From RGDT01 sp964630925 (GTDB taxonomy: Bacteria; Planctomycetota; Planctomycetia; Gemmatales; Gemmataceae), in NCBI GenBank assembly GCA_964630925.1, contig CAZVZK010000027.1, forward strand, positions 1 to 64,000: a stretch of 64,000 bases of DNA, read 5' to 3'. Position numbers and translations under genes: made by a program. Every line of letters begins with the position of its first letter. Positions within the stretch are counted from its first letter, which is position 1. Of the stretch, positions 1-9,038 are shown one piece after another. Below the pieces are notes generated by a model. That model was given only the letters and a program-made list of their open reading frames with translations, made no database searches and was not told the DNA's origin.

Positions 1-24
1 GGCCCTGGGGACGAAGATCACGCC

Positions 25-693
25 GTGAAGCACGTCATCCTGTTCGACATCGACGGCACCCTGATCAACGGCGGCGGGGCCGGCAGGGCGGCACTCCTGC
101 GCGGGCTGGCCGACGAGCTGGGCTACGGCGGGGACGGCGACTCCGTGGCGCTCTCGGGGCGGACGGACCACGCCATCATCGCCGACTTCCTGGCCCTGGC
201 GGGGGTGGAGGATACGCTCGAGAACCGCCGGCGTCTGGTGGCGGCGTACCTCCGGGCGCTGCCGGCGTGCCTGCGCGAGAAGCCGGGCCGCGTGCTGCCT
301 GGGGTTGAGAACCTGCTGGACCGGCTGGCGAGAATCCCGGAGGTGGCCGTCGGATTGCTGACGGGGAACGTCCGCGAGGGGGCCGAGGTGAAACTCTCGC
401 ATTTCGGGTTGTGGGAACGGTTCCGGTTCGGCGGGTTCGGCGGGGACCACGTGTCCCGCGACGACGTGGCGCGGGCGGCGCTCGCGGAGGCACGCCGCTT
501 GCATGGCGGGTTCGGTGAGGTGTGGGTCATCGGCGACACGCCACAGGACATCGCGTGTGCCCGGGCCATCGGGGCGCGGGCCGTGGGAGTGCTAACGGGG
601 TGGCACGGGCGCGACGAGATGCACGCGTGCCGGCCGGACCGGCTGTATGACGATTTGTCCGACACCGACGGGGTGTTGGGGCTGTGGATGTGA
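25..693 (+). CDS. HAD-superfamily hydrolase (phosphoglycolate-phosphatase-like)
   Basis: A 222-residue cytoplasmic hydrolase of the haloacid dehalogenase superfamily. Motif I, DIDGTL, is at residues 8-13 with the nucleophile Asp8 and Asp10. Motif II is LTGN at 112-115, motif III is probably Lys123, and motif IV is VIGDTPQD at 168-175. The insert between motifs I and II is helical and fits a C1 cap, as in phosphoglycolate or pyrophosphate phosphatases. The start is GTG; no better in-frame ATG precedes the DxDGT motif. Phosphomonoester hydrolysis is family knowledge; the substrate cannot be read from the sequence. rsfS follows about 285 bases downstream, so the two need not be one operon. Confidence 0.85.
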   Translation: MKHVILFDIDGTLINGGGAGRAALLRGLADELGYGGDGDSVALSGRTDHAIIADFLALAGVEDTLENRRRLVAAYLRALPACLREKPGRVLPGVENLLDRLARIPEVAVGLLTGNVREGAEVKLSHFGLWERFRFGGFGGDHVSRDDVARAALAEARRLHGGFGEVWVIGDTPQDIACARAIGARAVGVLTGWHGRDEMHACRPDRLYDDLSDTDGVLGLWM

Positions 694-930
694 ACCCTCG
701 GCGGCGGCGGCTGTCTGGGTTAGGTACGGGTTGTTCCGGCGTGACGGGCTGGCCGGCGTGTGCCGGGGCGAATACGCTGAACGGCTGCTTGACATGGGGG
801 GCACGCGCCGTGATGATGGGGATAGGAGAGAAGGGCGGGTCCACGGAGGGCCCGCTCACGGAGAAGATGAAGATCGGCATGGCCCTGGTCCTGGCCGGCC
901 CGGAGGTGGCGCTCGCAGGAGAGAAGCTCG

Positions 931-981
931 ATGCGCAGCACGTCCACTTCGGACTCGACGGACCGGAAGGAGGTCCTTTGA
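931..981 (+). other. Possible 16-codon leader ORF ending in the rsfS start codon
   Basis: An ATG at 931 preceded by AGGAGA opens a 16-residue reading frame, MRSTSTSDSTDRKEVL. Its TGA (979-981) overlaps the TTG start of rsfS (978-980), and the rsfS Shine-Dalgarno GGAAGGAGGT (965-974) lies inside it. This arrangement would couple translation of rsfS to the leader. The peptide has no recognisable domain, so this could be chance. Confidence 0.25.
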
Positions 982-1373
982 CGCTCGCAACGACGACCGG
1001 ACAGCTCATCCTACCCTCCCTCGACCGCGCCGTCCTGGCCGCCCGTGTGGCCGCCGACAACAAGGGACGAGACATCATCGTCCTGGACATGCGCGGCATC
1101 ACCCCCCTCTACGACTACTTCATCGTCGCCACCGGCGCGTCGCGCCGGCTGGTCCACACCATCACCGAGGAGATCGACGCCGCCCTGCGCGACCAGGGCG
1201 ACCGCCGCCTCTCGGTGGAGGGGTACGACTCCAGCACCTGGATCGTGCAGGACTACGGCGACCTGATGATCCACGTCTTCAACCCGCAGACGCGCGAGTA
1301 CTACGGGATCGAGGAGCTGTGGGCCGACGCCCCGCGTGTCGACTGGGAGAGCCACGAGATTGCCGGGGTGTGA
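978..1373 (+). CDS. rsfS: Ribosomal silencing factor RsfS
   Basis: A protein of about 131 residues of the RsfS/Iojap (DUF143) family. It binds ribosomal protein uL14 and blocks joining of the ribosomal subunits when nutrients are short. Recognisable family segments are DIIVLDMRGITPLYDYFI, a V.T..EEI helix, WIVQDYGDLMIHVF, and the C-terminal YYGIEELWADAPRVDW. I place the start at TTG 978 because a near-perfect GGAAGGAGGT lies just upstream and the product then has the usual family length. Upstream in-frame ATGs would add about 50 residues or more of non-conserved sequence. The TTG start, with a spacer of only about 3 nt, suggests modest or regulated initiation. An inverted repeat follows the gene. 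Confidence 0.88.
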   Translation: MTLATTTGQLILPSLDRAVLAARVAADNKGRDIIVLDMRGITPLYDYFIVATGASRRLVHTITEEIDAALRDQGDRRLSVEGYDSSTWIVQDYGDLMIHVFNPQTREYYGIEELWADAPRVDWESHEIAGV

Positions 1374-1397
1374 GCGTCCGCCTTCGTTGAGTGCGGC

Positions 1398-1436
1398 CCG
1401 CCGGCGTGGGTACACGCCGGCGGTCTGGGCTTTCCT
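1398..1436 (+). terminator. Intrinsic terminator after rsfS
   Basis: An 11-bp perfect stem (arms 1398-1408 and 1413-1423) with a short loop, followed by a pyrimidine-rich CTTTCCTCCCT run. It sits between the rsfS stop and argS. A GATAAT hexamer at 1448-1453 just downstream could be the -10 box of argS, but no convincing -35 was seen. Confidence 0.55.
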
Positions 1437-1485
1437 CCCTCGCGCACGATAATAGGCCGGGCCGGAAGCCCCGAGGCCATTGCCA

Positions 1486-3291
1486 ATGAACATCCTAAGA
1501 CTCCTGCAATCTCGGCTGGGGGCCGCCCTCGCCGGGATCGTCCCCAATCCGGATGATTTCGCCGCCCTGGTCAAGCCGTCCGCCAACCCGGCGCACGGCG
1601 ACTACCAGGCCAACTGCGCCATGCCCCTCCAGAAGGTGCTGGGCAAGAAGCCGCAGGAGATCGCGGCCCTCATCATCGAGAAGCTCGACGTGGCCGACGT
1701 GTGCGAGCCGCCGTCCGTGGCGGGGCCGGGCTTCATCAACCTGAAGTTGAAGGCCGACTGGCTGGCAGGTCAGGCGCAGCTGCTCGGCTCCGACGAGCGG
1801 ATCGGCGTCGAGAAGGTGGCGCAGGCGAAGACGTTCGTGATCGACTATTCGAGCCCGAACGTCGCCAAGCCGCTGCACGTCGGCCACCTGCGGAGCACGA
1901 TCATCGGCGACTCGCTGGCGCGGCTGCTGCGGTTCCTCGGGCACAAGGTCATCACCGACAACCACCTCGGCGACTGGGGCACGCAGTTCGGCATGCTCCT
2001 GTACGGGTACAAGAATTTCCGGGACGACGCGACCCTGGCCGCCGACCCGGTGCGGGAGATGGTGCGGATCTACCAGAAGGTGCGGCAGCTCACGAAGGGC
2101 GAGGAGGACGACGAGGGCGCGGTGACGCGGTCGCCGGAGGAGCAGCGGCACTACGACGCCTGCCTCGCCGAGACGGCCAAGCTGCAGGCCGGCGACCCGG
2201 AGAACTCCGCCCTGTGGTCAAAGTTCGTCCCGTGGAGCATGGCGACGATCCGGCCCATCTACGAGAGGCTGGGGGCGAAGTTCGATTTCGAGCTGGGCGA
2301 GAGCTTCTACAACGAGATGCTCCCCGGCGTGGTCGAGGACCTGCTGGCGAAGAAGGTGGCGCGGCCGAGCAAGGGGGCCATCGTCGTCTTCGAGGAGGAG
2401 TCCTGCCCGGAGACCGAGGACGAGGAGCGGGACAGGAATCTCGCCAAAGCGATCGTCCGGAAGAAGGACGGCGCCGCGACCTACACCACGACCGACCTGG
2501 CGACGATTCAGTACCGGGCCAAGACCTTCAAGCCAGACGAGATCCTCTACGTCGTGGGCACGCCGCAGGCGTACCACTTCCGGCTGCTGTTCCACGCGGC
2601 GCGGCGGTGGGGGTACGGGCACATCAAGTTCCACCACATCAACTTCGGCTCGGTGCTGGGCGCCGACCGGCAGATGCTCTCCACGCGGGCCGGCGGGGCG
2701 ACGGAGCTAGGCGAGCTGCTGGACCTGGCAGAGGCGGCCGCCCGGAAGGTGCAAGTGGAGGGCGCCGACCCCGACGTGACGTCCTTCCCCCCCGAGATCG
2801 AGTGCCGGATCCACCAAGTGGTCGGCATCGGCGCGGTCAAGTACGCCGACCTGTCGCAGAATCGGACCAGCGACTACGAGTTCAACCTCGCCAAGATGAC
2901 CTCGACCGTCGGGAACACCGCTACGTACATGCAGTACGCCTACGCGCGGAACCGGAGCATCTTCCGGAAGGGCGGCGTGGATCCGGCCTCGCTGCGGAAG
3001 GCTTCGCCGCTGCCGATCATCGGCACGCCGCAGGAGCGGGTGTTGGCGGTGCTGCTTTTGCGGTTCCCGGAGGCGCTGGAGGCCGCCGCCGCCGACTTCC
3101 GGCCGAACCTGATCACGGCGTACCTGTGGGAGCTGGCGAACGCCTACAGCGGGTTCTTCCAAAACTGCCCCGTGCTGAAGGCCGAGACGGAGGGGCTGAA
3201 GCGCGGTAGGCTGCTCCTGTGCGACCTGACGGCCCGCATCATCCAGAAGGGCCTCGACCTGCTCGGCATCCAGACCGTGGAGCGAATGTGA
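1486..3291 (+). CDS. argS: Arginyl-tRNA synthetase
   Basis: A class I aminoacyl-tRNA synthetase of about 601 residues that charges tRNA-Arg with arginine. The N-terminal Add-1 domain (about 1-90) recognises the tRNA D-loop. The HIGH signature appears as HVGH at 131-134 after SSPNVAKPL. The KMSKS loop is represented by MLSTRAG near 397-403, the degenerate form usual for ArgRS. The DALR anticodon-binding domain fills the C-terminus, which ends in the typical VERM. A TTG at 1480 is also in frame, but ATG 1486 gives the usual N-terminus. The stop codon overlaps the GTG of the next gene by 4 bases, indicating translational coupling. Confidence 0.95.
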   Translation: MNILRLLQSRLGAALAGIVPNPDDFAALVKPSANPAHGDYQANCAMPLQKVLGKKPQEIAALIIEKLDVADVCEPPSVAGPGFINLKLKADWLAGQAQLLGSDERIGVEKVAQAKTFVIDYSSPNVAKPLHVGHLRSTIIGDSLARLLRFLGHKVITDNHLGDWGTQFGMLLYGYKNFRDDATLAADPVREMVRIYQKVRQLTKGEEDDEGAVTRSPEEQRHYDACLAETAKLQAGDPENSALWSKFVPWSMATIRPIYERLGAKFDFELGESFYNEMLPGVVEDLLAKKVARPSKGAIVVFEEESCPETEDEERDRNLAKAIVRKKDGAATYTTTDLATIQYRAKTFKPDEILYVVGTPQAYHFRLLFHAARRWGYGHIKFHHINFGSVLGADRQMLSTRAGGATELGELLDLAEAAARKVQVEGADPDVTSFPPEIECRIHQVVGIGAVKYADLSQNRTSDYEFNLAKMTSTVGNTATYMQYAYARNRSIFRKGGVDPASLRKASPLPIIGTPQERVLAVLLLRFPEALEAAAADFRPNLITAYLWELANAYSGFFQNCPVLKAETEGLKRGRLLLCDLTARIIQKGLDLLGIQTVERM

Positions 3292-3611
3292 CGGCCTCGG
3301 GCGAGCCCCAACGTGGTTTCCTGGCGACACGCCTGCACAACTGGCGTCTGCGCCACCAGTTGCCGTTCAACTTCTGGATCCACGTCCTGTTCGGCATCCC
3401 CCTGGCGTACCCCGTCGCCATCGCGTTCCTCGTGCTGGGGTGGTGGTGGTGGGCGCTGGGGTCGTTCGTGCTGGGGTTCTTCCTGCAATGGGTGGGCCAC
3501 CAGGCCGAGGGCAACGACGTGGGCGAGTGGGCGGCGATCAAGCGTCTGCTGGGGCTGCCGTACGTCGGCATCTCGCCACGCTGGAATCCGGACGATCCGA
3601 ACAAGCTGTGA
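3288..3611 (+). CDS. Small membrane protein, Mpo1-like/DUF962
   Basis: A 107-residue integral membrane protein starting at GTG 3288, overlapping the argS stop (GTGA). Two hydrophobic segments lie at about 29-50 and 55-70. The spacing of conserved residues fits the DUF962/Mpo1-like family: NFWIH with His32, GIP at 36-38, and WVGHQAEGND with His71 and Glu74. In yeast Mpo1 such histidines bind the iron of a 2-hydroxy fatty acid dioxygenase. Whether the bacterial protein has that activity is unknown. The 4-base overlap with argS suggests co-translation, although no functional link is obvious. Confidence 0.6.
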   Translation: MTASGEPQRGFLATRLHNWRLRHQLPFNFWIHVLFGIPLAYPVAIAFLVLGWWWWALGSFVLGFFLQWVGHQAEGNDVGEWAAIKRLLGLPYVGISPRWNPDDPNKL

Positions 3612-3784
3612 CCCGGCAAGACCCAGGGCTCCGCAGAGCCGTCGCCCTGGGCCGTACTCTCGTCGCCGTAGCGGCTCCAACAGCCACCAGCCAGACGGTG
3701 ATGGTTGCGGCGTGGGGCGAACGTCGCGGCGGGGGTAGAATGCCGTCGGCGGAGGGCGACTCCACTGGCCGGGAGGCTGCGGCA

Positions 3785-4045
3785 ATGCTGAAGATCGACA
3801 ACATCCGATTGAACCGTTCAATCGCCATCCAAGTGCGTCGCAAGTATCTCCTGCTCATCGCCCTGCGTGCCCGGTACCCCGCCGACGCCGAGCTCGGCGT
3901 GCCGGTCAACGAGTTGTTCGGCTACCCGGATGACGTGCCCGACCCCCGCACACGCCGCCCGCCGGGCGGCGACGCGCGCGACGGCAGCGAGTCGTCCTGC
4001 CACCTCGCACGCCGCAAGCGCGGCGAGCTGCCAACCGTCTACTGA
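3785..4045 (+). CDS. Hypothetical protein, 86 residues
   Basis: A short basic protein that I do not recognise. It begins MLKIDNIRLNRSIAIQVRRK after a GGGAGG placed about 9 bases upstream. The first 30 residues are Ile/Leu/Arg-rich and could be an amphipathic helix. The C-terminal half is Asp/Arg/Pro-rich and probably disordered. An in-frame ATG at 3739 would add 15 residues. It ends 9 bases before the MFS gene and may be co-transcribed with it. It could also be non-coding; the ribosome-binding site and spacing are the only support. Confidence 0.4.
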   Translation: MLKIDNIRLNRSIAIQVRRKYLLLIALRARYPADAELGVPVNELFGYPDDVPDPRTRRPPGGDARDGSESSCHLARRKRGELPTVY

Positions 4046-4054
4046 CCGGACCCC

Positions 4055-5317
4055 ATGCCTGCCGCACCACCACCCTCCGCGTGGCTCGTCGTCCTCCTGC
4101 TCATGCCGGTGGCCCTGCTCAACTACCTCGACCGCCAGATGATGGCGTCGATGCAGTCGTCGGTGATGGCGTCCATCCCCGACATCGCCACCCAGGAGAA
4201 TTGGGGCTTCATGCTCGGCCAGTTCAAGTGGGTGTACGCCTTCCTCAGCCCCGTCGGCGGGTACGTCGCCGACCGCTGGGGCCGCCGCCCCGCCGTCTGC
4301 GGAAGCCTCTTCGCGTGGTCCGCCGTGACGTGGTGGACCGGCCACGTCACCACCTACCAGGAGCTGCTGTGGGCGCGGTCGCTCATGGGGATCAGCGAGG
4401 CGTTCTACATCCCGGCGGCGCTCGCCCTCATCGCCGACCACCACACGGGGCCGACACGCTCTCGGGCCGTCGGCCTGCACCAGATGGCCATCTACCTCGG
4501 CGTCATCGCCGGCGGCTTCGGCGGGCACGTCGCGGCATCGCCGCACCTCGGCTGGCGCTGGGCGTTCACCGCCGCCGGGCTGTTCGGCATGGCTTACGCA
4601 CTCCCGCTCTTGCTCCTGCTGCGCGAGGCGCCACGGCCTAAAGAGCCCGCCGGGGGGGCAAAGATCAGTGTGCAGGTGCCCTCGTTCAGGGTGCGATGGG
4701 CCGGGTGGGATCTCGTGGGGAACGTGTCGTTCCTGTTGCTGGTCGTGTACTTCACCCTGCCGGCACTGGCGGGGTGGGTGGTTCGCGACTGGATGCCGTC
4801 CATCCTCAAGAAGGAGTTCAAGATCAGCGAGGGCGAGGCCGGCGTGGCCGCCACGGTCTACTGGCAGTCCGCCGCCATCGTCGGCGTGGCCTTCGGCGGT
4901 TGGCTCGCTGACAGGTGGATGCGCCTGGATATCCGCGGCCGCATCTACACCAGCGCCATCGGCATGGCGCTCATCGTGCCGGCGATCCTGGGGGTGGGCG
5001 TGGCCGGGTCGCTCGCGTCCGCGGTGGCGTGCCTGATCCTGTTCGGCCTGGGGTGGGGCTTCTTCGACGGCAATAACATGCCTATCCTGTCGCAGATCGT
5101 GCGCCCCGAGCAGCGTGCCACCGGCTACGGCGTGATGAACCTCGTGAGCATCAGCTGCGGCGGCCTGGCCGACTGGGGCTTCGGCGTGCTCCTCGACCGC
5201 CAGGTGCCGCTTTCGCTCATCTTCGGCGTCTTCGCCGGCCTCGCGGTCCTGTCCGCCGGCCTCGTCCTCCTCATCCGCCCCCGGCCCGAGCTTTCCACCC
5301 AGGAGACCCACCCATGA
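4055..5317 (+). CDS. MFS transporter (ACS-like), probable sugar-acid uptake
   Basis: A 420-residue inner-membrane transporter of the major facilitator superfamily with about 12 hydrophobic segments. The N-terminus shows LLNYLDRQ (about 21-28), common in the anion:cation symporter branch. The loop 2-3 signature is GYVADRWGRRPAV (about 69-81), and its second-half counterpart is FGGWLADRWMR. Its stop overlaps the ATG of the aldolase gene (ATGA), so the two are translationally coupled. From that pairing I infer that it imports the aldolase substrate, plausibly N-acetylneuraminate or a related keto-acid sugar. The substrate itself cannot be read from sequence. Confidence 0.85.
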   Translation: MPAAPPPSAWLVVLLLMPVALLNYLDRQMMASMQSSVMASIPDIATQENWGFMLGQFKWVYAFLSPVGGYVADRWGRRPAVCGSLFAWSAVTWWTGHVTTYQELLWARSLMGISEAFYIPAALALIADHHTGPTRSRAVGLHQMAIYLGVIAGGFGGHVAASPHLGWRWAFTAAGLFGMAYALPLLLLLREAPRPKEPAGGAKISVQVPSFRVRWAGWDLVGNVSFLLLVVYFTLPALAGWVVRDWMPSILKKEFKISEGEAGVAATVYWQSAAIVGVAFGGWLADRWMRLDIRGRIYTSAIGMALIVPAILGVGVAGSLASAVACLILFGLGWGFFDGNNMPILSQIVRPEQRATGYGVMNLVSISCGGLADWGFGVLLDRQVPLSLIFGVFAGLAVLSAGLVLLIRPRPELSTQETHP

Positions 5318-6228
5318 CCGAGAGACTGCACGGCCTCGTGGCCGCCACCCACACGCCGTTCCACGCGGACGGGTCGTTGAACCTCACCGCCGTCGAGCGG
5401 CAGGCGGCCCACCTCCTCGACACCGGCGTCGAGGCGGTGTTCATCGCCGGCACGACCGGCGAATGCCTCTCGCTGACAGTGGAGGAGCGACTGGCGCTGG
5501 CGAATCGCTGGTCCGAGGTGGCGCGTGGCACGGCTCTGCGGGTGGTCGTCCACGTCGGGGCGAACTGCCTGGGCGACGCGCGGGCGCTTGCGGCCCAGGC
5601 CCGCGAGATTGGCGCGGCGGCCATCGCGGCGCTGTCGCCGAGTTACTTCAAGCCGCAGACCGTGGATGACCTCATCGCGTGCTGCGCGGAGGTCGCCGGC
5701 GGGGCCCCGGGCGTGCCGTTCTACTTCTACGACATCCCCGGCATGACGGGGGTGCGGCTGTCGATGCCTGACTTCCTGGAGCGCGGGGCTAAATGCATCC
5801 CGACCCTGGCAGGCCTGAAGTTCACCAACCCGGACCTGATGGCGTACCAGGGCTGCCTGCACGCGGGCGGCGGGCGGTTCGACATCCCGTGGGGGCTGGA
5901 CGAGTACCTCCTCGCGGCGCTGGCGCTGGGGGCGTCGGGGGCGGTCGGCAGCACGTACAACCTGGCGGCCCCGCTGTACAACGGCATCCGCGAGGCGTTC
6001 GCCAGGGGCGACCTGGCGTCGGCGCGGATCGACCAGTACCGCTCGGTGCGTCTGATCGAGCTGCTCGTGGCGCACGGCTTCATCGGCGCGACGAAGGCCG
6101 TCGTGGGGATGCTCGGCGTCGAGGTCGGCCCGGCGCGTCTGCCGCTGGCGAATCCCTCGCCGGAGGGCGTGACGCGCCTGCGGGCCGGGCTGGAGGGCAT
6201 CGGCTTCTTCGAGTGGGCGCGGGCGTGA
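5314..6228 (+). CDS. nanA: N-acetylneuraminate lyase-like aldolase (DapA/NanA superfamily)
   Basis: A 304-residue class I aldolase of the DHDPS/NAL (beta/alpha)8 family. Key positions are GTTGE (46-50), which binds the substrate carboxylate; Tyr139 within FYFYDIPGMTGV; and the Schiff-base Lys169 in LAGLKFTNPD. The YDIPGMTG segment and the GSTYN motif (212-216) favour N-acetylneuraminate lyase, which splits sialic acid into N-acetylmannosamine and pyruvate, over dihydrodipicolinate synthase. Coupling to an MFS transporter fits sialic-acid or keto-deoxysugar catabolism. No NanE or NanK homologue lies nearby, so another 2-keto-3-deoxy sugar acid remains possible. Confidence 0.75.
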   Translation: MTERLHGLVAATHTPFHADGSLNLTAVERQAAHLLDTGVEAVFIAGTTGECLSLTVEERLALANRWSEVARGTALRVVVHVGANCLGDARALAAQAREIGAAAIAALSPSYFKPQTVDDLIACCAEVAGGAPGVPFYFYDIPGMTGVRLSMPDFLERGAKCIPTLAGLKFTNPDLMAYQGCLHAGGGRFDIPWGLDEYLLAALALGASGAVGSTYNLAAPLYNGIREAFARGDLASARIDQYRSVRLIELLVAHGFIGATKAVVGMLGVEVGPARLPLANPSPEGVTRLRAGLEGIGFFEWARA

Positions 6229-6299
6229 GCCCCTCGACCTCAAGGGCGGGTCGCCCCTGACCCCCGCCGTTCAAGCGGGCTTCCGTCTGTGCCTGCCCA

Positions 6300-8933
6300 T
6301 CACTCCTTCGGCGCCTTGATCGTCAGCTTGACCAGCGTCAGGGAGCCGGGGCCGAGCTTCAACGGCACGCTACACAGGCCGTCGTCGCCTTTGCCCACAG
6401 GCAGCGGCACCAGCCTGCCGTCCGCCCACCGGTCGGCCTTCTCGACGTGCCGGGCGGTCAACAGCAGGTCGGCGAAGGCGCGGCGGTCCACGCGCGCCAC
6501 GCCGTTCTGCGTCTTGTCCACGCCGTCGGGGTTCAGCATCGTCACGATCAGGCCGTCCTTGTCGCGTCCGATCTGGTGCATGACGTGGCCCGACTTCATC
6601 GTCAACATCACCGGCGACGTGCGCAGGGCCAGGTAGGCGATCAGCTCCGTGAGCGCCGGGTGCGCCCGCTCGTCCAGGCCCATCATGCCGGGGACGAGGG
6701 TGACGAAGACGTTGCCCTTGCCGACCTTGTTCAGCGTCACGAGCGGCTTCTTGTCGGCCGTCATCACCGCCTTGGCGCCGGCCAACGTGACCTCCTCCAC
6801 CTCGAACGGCGTCGTCTCGCCGGCGGCCTTCAGGCCGCTCCACCTCTCCGCCCTGGCACGCTTGCCCAGCGGCTTCACGCCGGTCAGCTCCGCTGGCAGG
6901 CCGGCGAGGGCGTTGATGTTCACCACCAGCGTGCCGCCGCCCTCGACGTACTTCCTGAGGTCGTCCTTGATGGGGCCGAGGGCCACCTCGCCGGCGGCGT
7001 ACACGACGGGGTAGGCGTGGAGCGCCTTGACGCGCGCCGGGCGGTCCACCAGCACGTCGAAGACGTTGCCGAGCCGCGCGGGCGGCATGCTCTGCATGTA
7101 CGGCGACGCCGGCCGGCTTTCGCGCTCGCCGACGGGGCCGTAGCACACGTTGAACAGTTCATGCAATTCTCGATCAGCCGCCGACTCTCGAAAGTGGTGC
7201 AGCATCTTGCAGTCGTTGCTCGTCGGCTCCCAGCCGTGGGCGTGGCTCAGGAGGATGGCGACGGGCGACACCGGCTCGCCGGGCGCGGGGCCGTTCTTGA
7301 CGAGGTCCATGAAGTCCTCGGTGCCGCGGCCGAACGGCGAGAGCTGGATGGGGTGCGTCCCGGGGCCGGGCAGGATCCACTGGTTCGTCAGGTTCTGCTC
7401 CCAGTAGATCGCCGACGCGCCGCCCGTGTACTGGAGGTGGTACAGGGAGCGGTACCACCCGGCGGTCACGCCGTCGGTCACCGCGTACTTGCTGTGGAAC
7501 CACGACGGGGCGCCACGCGGGACGGTGGGCTGTTGCGTGAAGTAGTTGCACGAGTCGCCGAAGTTGCCGCTGGCGTAGTTGATCCAAGGCCTGCCGTACT
7601 GCCGGGCGGCGCCGCGCAGGAAGGCCATCCGCATCGGGATGTTCGACATGGTGCAGTCCAGCTCGTAGCCGACGCACTCGCTGCCCATCTCGTAGAACAT
7701 GTGCGCGTACGTCGTCATGTCCACCGAGAGGCACGGGATGCCTCTGGCCCAGTGTTGCTCATCGACCTTCGTCTTGTAGATCTTCGACCAGTCCTTGGCC
7801 TGCTCCGCCTTCAGGTGCGTCATGATGCGGGCGACCTGCTCCGCCCGCGTCTTGGGGAACGGCGCCTTCGGCACGGCGACGCCGACGCTCCCCACCGTCT
7901 CGCCGTGGATGTAGCCCATGAACTGTTTCGCCAGCGGGCCCGTGAGTGCGGCATAGGTCGCCGGGCCGGTCTTGTCCGTGTAGCTGCCCGTGGCGTAGTT
8001 GGTCATGATGTAGAACGGCTGCTTCGTACGCTCCAGCCATTTGCGCAGGGCCGTCCCAGGCGAGAGGTCGGGCGTGTTGCCCAGGTAGAAGCCCGGCGTC
8101 AGGAACGGAGAATCGATCAGCGGCGTGCCCTCGGGCTTCGGGTACTGCTTGTGGAACTGGGCCTTGATGTCCGCCGGCGGCGAGTGGGCGTGGAACACGT
8201 CGAGCAGGCGCAGCGAATCCACCTTCTGCTTCTCCCACCATTTCGGGTCGGCCTCGACGCCGGTCCACAGCGCGAACCGCCTCCCGCCCAGCTCCGGGCG
8301 CGGCGGCGGGGCCTTCGGCAGCGGCCCCGGCAGCGCACCCGGCAGCGGGACGGGCCACGCCGCGAAGCGCGGCTTCTCGCGCCCGTGCGGTTGGTGCTTC
8401 AGATCCGTCGTGAGGAGGATGGCATCGACCTGACGCCACGCCTCGCCCTTGGCGGTGACCAGCACCTTGAGCGGAAGTGTCCCCTCCTTGAGGTCCACGT
8501 CGAACGAATCCCATGCGAACGTGAACCCCCAGTACAGGAGGTACTCGTCGTCCGTCGGCAGCGTCGCCTTCTCGCCGAAGGTGTGCGCCCTGTCGCCCAA
8601 CTTGACCACGAAGGGCGCCTTCTTGCGGCGGTGCTCGACGAAGCGCACCCAGGCGCGGTACTTGCCGGCCCTGGGGATGACGATGTCGCGGCCACACTCG
8701 GCACTCGTCTCGTCGGCGTGGGCGCCCATCGAGTTCCACCCGCTCTCGCCGCCCTGTGTCCACTCGGCGGAAATCCCCGGACCGGCGATGCCCCACCTGC
8801 CCGTGGGCTTGTGCGTGCCACTCCAGTAGTTGAAACCTCCCTCGACGCCGGGGAACCATTCCGGCTCGTACCACAGATGCACCGGCGGCGGCTCGGGGGC
8901 GGAGAGGAGCGCGAGGAGGAGGAGGGGGGCCAT
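6300..8933 (-). CDS. Large secreted protein, putative glycoside-hydrolase-like
   Basis: An 877-residue exported protein with a short signal peptide (MAPLLLLALLSAPEPPP). Residues of roughly 20-190 look like a carbohydrate-binding beta-sandwich (GKYRAWVRFVEHRR, tryptophan-rich). The middle (about 230-590) has alternating elements compatible with a TIM barrel, including YIHGETVGS, SVDMTTYAHMFYEMGSE and IYWEQNLTNQW. The segment at about 610-760 resembles the glutamine-amidotransferase-like trimerisation domain of beta-galactosidases (DDLRKYVEGGGTLVVNI). A C-terminal beta domain closes the protein. A role in polysaccharide breakdown is inference; no family-specific catalytic pair could be fixed. 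It converges with the aldolase gene. Confidence 0.6.
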   Translation of the reverse strand: MAPLLLLALLSAPEPPPVHLWYEPEWFPGVEGGFNYWSGTHKPTGRWGIAGPGISAEWTQGGESGWNSMGAHADETSAECGRDIVIPRAGKYRAWVRFVEHRRKKAPFVVKLGDRAHTFGEKATLPTDDEYLLYWGFTFAWDSFDVDLKEGTLPLKVLVTAKGEAWRQVDAILLTTDLKHQPHGREKPRFAAWPVPLPGALPGPLPKAPPPRPELGGRRFALWTGVEADPKWWEKQKVDSLRLLDVFHAHSPPADIKAQFHKQYPKPEGTPLIDSPFLTPGFYLGNTPDLSPGTALRKWLERTKQPFYIMTNYATGSYTDKTGPATYAALTGPLAKQFMGYIHGETVGSVGVAVPKAPFPKTRAEQVARIMTHLKAEQAKDWSKIYKTKVDEQHWARGIPCLSVDMTTYAHMFYEMGSECVGYELDCTMSNIPMRMAFLRGAARQYGRPWINYASGNFGDSCNYFTQQPTVPRGAPSWFHSKYAVTDGVTAGWYRSLYHLQYTGGASAIYWEQNLTNQWILPGPGTHPIQLSPFGRGTEDFMDLVKNGPAPGEPVSPVAILLSHAHGWEPTSNDCKMLHHFRESAADRELHELFNVCYGPVGERESRPASPYMQSMPPARLGNVFDVLVDRPARVKALHAYPVVYAAGEVALGPIKDDLRKYVEGGGTLVVNINALAGLPAELTGVKPLGKRARAERWSGLKAAGETTPFEVEEVTLAGAKAVMTADKKPLVTLNKVGKGNVFVTLVPGMMGLDERAHPALTELIAYLALRTSPVMLTMKSGHVMHQIGRDKDGLIVTMLNPDGVDKTQNGVARVDRRAFADLLLTARHVEKADRWADGRLVPLPVGKGDDGLCSVPLKLGPGSLTLVKLTIKAPKE

Positions 8934-8980
8934 CGGTCCGGCCTCGGGGTGGGAGGGCTTCGGTGGATGGTATTGGGCGC

Positions 8981-9017
8981 AAAGAAAAACGGCCCCCCCA
9001 TCGCGTGGGAGGGCCGT
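8981..9017 (-). terminator. Intrinsic terminator of the Gly/Tyr-rich protein gene
   Basis: Read on the minus strand, an 11-bp stem (one G-U pair; arms 9007-9017 and 8989-8999) is followed directly by TTTTTCTTT. This is a canonical intrinsic terminator just downstream of the stop at 9039. Confidence 0.8.
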
Positions 9018-9038
9018 CCGGTACCCCTACGGTTGTGG

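Noticed and set aside
601..616. TGGCAC-type sigma-54 match in the HAD gene
   Set aside because: Inside coding sequence, without the -12 GC at the required spacing.
3818..5311. Minus-strand frame opposite the MFS gene
   Set aside because: Shadow of the transporter gene: charged low-complexity product with no start signal.
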